This document shows, in pieces, positions 40,666-41,352 of a stretch of DNA of 41,352 nucleotides; position 1 is the first letter of the stretch, and each line of letters begins with the position of its first letter. Source of the stretch: JBBDYQ01 sp035553855 (lineage in GTDB: Bacteria; Actinomycetota; Thermoleophilia; Solirubrobacterales; Thermoleophilaceae); contig DATMJO010000006.1 in assembly GCA_035553855.1 (NCBI GenBank), positions 1 through 41,352 on the forward strand, read 5' to 3'. Below the pieces are notes generated by a model. The model was not told the DNA's origin, made no database searches, and saw nothing but the letters and a program-made list of their open reading frames with translations. The position numbers and the translations under genes were made by a program.

Positions 40666-40694
40666 AGTATAAGGGGGCGTCTGCGAGGCGTCAG
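40666..40694 (-). promoter_or_regulatory. Promoter of tRNA-Gly (CTGACG-N17-TATACT)
   Basis: On the minus strand CTGACG (40694-40689) and TATACT (40671-40666) are separated by 17 bases, with the -10 ending 10 bases before the tRNA. This is the best sigma-70-type promoter in the window. It supports CTGACG as a local -35 form. Confidence 0.65.
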
Positions 40695-40710
40695 CCGGGT
40701 GGCCTGGCGC

Positions 40711-40716
40711 TACGCT
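40711..40716 (+). promoter_or_regulatory. -10 element candidate for tRNA-Cys (TACGCT)
   Basis: TACGCT ends 9 bases before the first base of tRNA-Cys. The -35 is unclear. Confidence 0.45.
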
Positions 40717-40725
40717 TCGCGCCCT

Positions 40726-40796
40726 GGCGCCGTGGCGGAGTGGTTACGCAGCGGCCTGCAAAGCCGTTCACACCGGTTCGATTCCGGTCGGCGCCT
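40726..40796 (+). tRNA. tRNA-Cys (GCA anticodon)
   Basis: Acceptor stem GGCGCCG pairs with CGGCGCC. The D arm contains GGCGGAGTGGTTACGC, the anticodon arm has stem GCGGC/GCCGT and loop CTGCAAA (anticodon GCA), and the T arm is ACCGGTTCGATTCCGGT. The discriminator is T, as expected for tRNA-Cys. CCA is not encoded (CTA follows). The gene lies 140 bases before an ATPase gene that looks acquired; tRNA genes are common integration sites. Confidence 0.96.
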
Positions 40797-40886
40797 CTAC
40801 CGCTCCCCCAAGGAACGACCCAAAGAATGCCGGCGATTAGCTGGAAGGGGGCCGCCGCCGGGGGTGGGCTGCCTCCGGCCGGAGTT

Positions 40887-40933
40887 CGGAGAAACTGCGC
40901 TACAGCATACTATGTTGTGCTAGAGTTTCTCCG
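40887..40933. repeat. Perfect inverted repeat CGGAGAAACT ... AGTTTCTCCG upstream of the ATPase gene
   Basis: Ten-base perfect arms at 40887-40896 and 40924-40933 are separated by 27 bases. The spacer holds a smaller imperfect palindrome (CAGCATA / TATGTTG). The segment is AT-rich compared with the rest of the window, overlaps the -10-like TAGAGT and ends three bases before the ATG. It could be an operator or a remnant of a mobile-element end. Confidence 0.6.
40921..40926 (+). promoter_or_regulatory. -10 element candidate for the ATPase gene (TAGAGT)
   Basis: TAGAGT ends 10 bases before the ATG at 40937 and is partly inside the right arm of the inverted repeat, so a repeat-binding protein would block it. 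Confidence 0.42.
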
Positions 40934-40936
40934 CAC

Positions 40937-41352
40937 ATGTTTGTCGACCGACAGGACGAGATCGCCACCCTGAAGGAGCGCTGGTCCTCTGACCGGCCCG
41001 AGTTCTTCGTGCTCTACGGCCGACGACGAGTCGGGAAGAGCCATCTTCTGCTCCATGTCGGAGAGAGTCGACCGTTCCTGTACTTCGAGGCCACGTCCGG
41101 AAGCGAGCGGGACCATCTCGACGATCTCTCCACCGTTCTGGCACACGTCACGGGCCGGGATCTGTTCCTCGCGCAGCGGCTGACGTCCTGGCGCGCGGCC
41201 TTCGCCGCACTGAGCGAGCTGGTGGCCGAGGGGCCAATGATGATCGTGCTCGATGAGTTCCAGTTCATCGCGCGCAGGGAGCCGGAGATCGGCTCGCTGA
41301 TCAACCGCTTCGTGAAGGAACAGGAGGGTAACGCCGGGCTGTTGCTCTGCAT
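40937..41352 (+). CDS. Archaeal-type P-loop ATPase (partial, runs off window)
   Basis: The first 138 residues of a STAND/archaeal ATPase-like protein. It begins FVDRQDEIATLKERW, then Walker A LYGRRRVGKSHLLL (about residue 28) and Walker B PMMIVLDEFQFIARRE (about 100). Such proteins, often with a C-terminal nuclease-like domain, occur sporadically and are frequently mobile or defence-linked, but the C-terminal half is outside the window. Third codon positions are less GC-biased than in the housekeeping genes, it follows tRNA-Cys, and an AT-rich inverted repeat precedes it; together these suggest transfer. The start is ATG; the 3' end is missing. Confidence 0.82.
   Translation, partial: MFVDRQDEIATLKERWSSDRPEFFVLYGRRRVGKSHLLLHVGESRPFLYFEATSGSERDHLDDLSTVLAHVTGRDLFLAQRLTSWRAAFAALSELVAEGPMMIVLDEFQFIARREPEIGSLINRFVKEQEGNAGLLLC

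Noticed and set aside
40797..41352. Direct repeat of the tRNA-Cys 3' end marking an att site
   Set aside because: No copy of the T-arm/acceptor end was seen before the window stops; the far border would lie outside.

Overview
The window is a dense, roughly 72% GC chromosomal segment of an actinobacterium. The likely home is the deep-branching class Thermoleophilia (Solirubrobacter/Conexibacter-like). This is inferred from a SepIVA-like divisome protein, a WhiG-type sigma factor next to XerC, an RTX-repeat exoprotein and a typical actinobacterial housekeeping order. No marker here fixes the genus. Nearly all genes lie on the + strand with overlapping stop/start codons, and no gene-free stretch exceeds about 180 bases.

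Layout. 31-8076: fatty-acid kinase-like DAK2 protein, recG, rsmD, coaD, SepIVA-like coiled coil, DUF177, rpmF, plsX, acpP, rnc. This joins lipid precursor supply to ribosome and replication maintenance. 8076-13211: smc, a secreted RTX repeat protein wedged between housekeeping genes, and ftsY. 13208-15677: a PLP sulfur-amino-acid enzyme and an NfeD/SPFH membrane pair. 15687-20877: ffh, rpsP, khpA, rimM, trmD, rplS, lepB, rnhB, the protein-export and ribosome-maturation block. 20888-24893: yraN (-), comM, dprA, thiD. 24925-27490: two uncharacterised small proteins and ilvD. 27492-32568: divergent hydrolase/HAD pair, then an acyltransferase-epimerase pair and an L,D-transpeptidase (envelope functions). 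32556-36916: a small minus-strand ORF, xerC, whiG, a GAF-PAS-PP2C-ATPase regulator and a STAS protein, together a compact sigma-factor partner-switching unit. 36946-40457: EF-G2-like GTPase, two uncharacterised proteins, RNase HI-like protein. 40582-41352: tRNA-Gly (-), tRNA-Cys (+) and a truncated archaeal-type ATPase that looks acquired.

The strongest pattern not explained by gene content is regulatory. About 16 protein genes have a TAnnnT hexamer 6-12 bases before the start codon, usually with no Shine-Dalgarno sequence, which suggests widespread leaderless or near-leaderless transcription. In one place two such elements overlap on opposite strands and would fire a divergent gene pair. Other items worth a second look are an RNase III that has lost two of four metal ligands, three genes whose best start is CTG (trmD, whiG, rnc), a ribosomal protein L19 with a long acidic tail, an EF-G-like GTPase with unusual G motifs, and a repeated GTGACG motif between yraN and comM. 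All calls come from reading the sequence; no database search was run.
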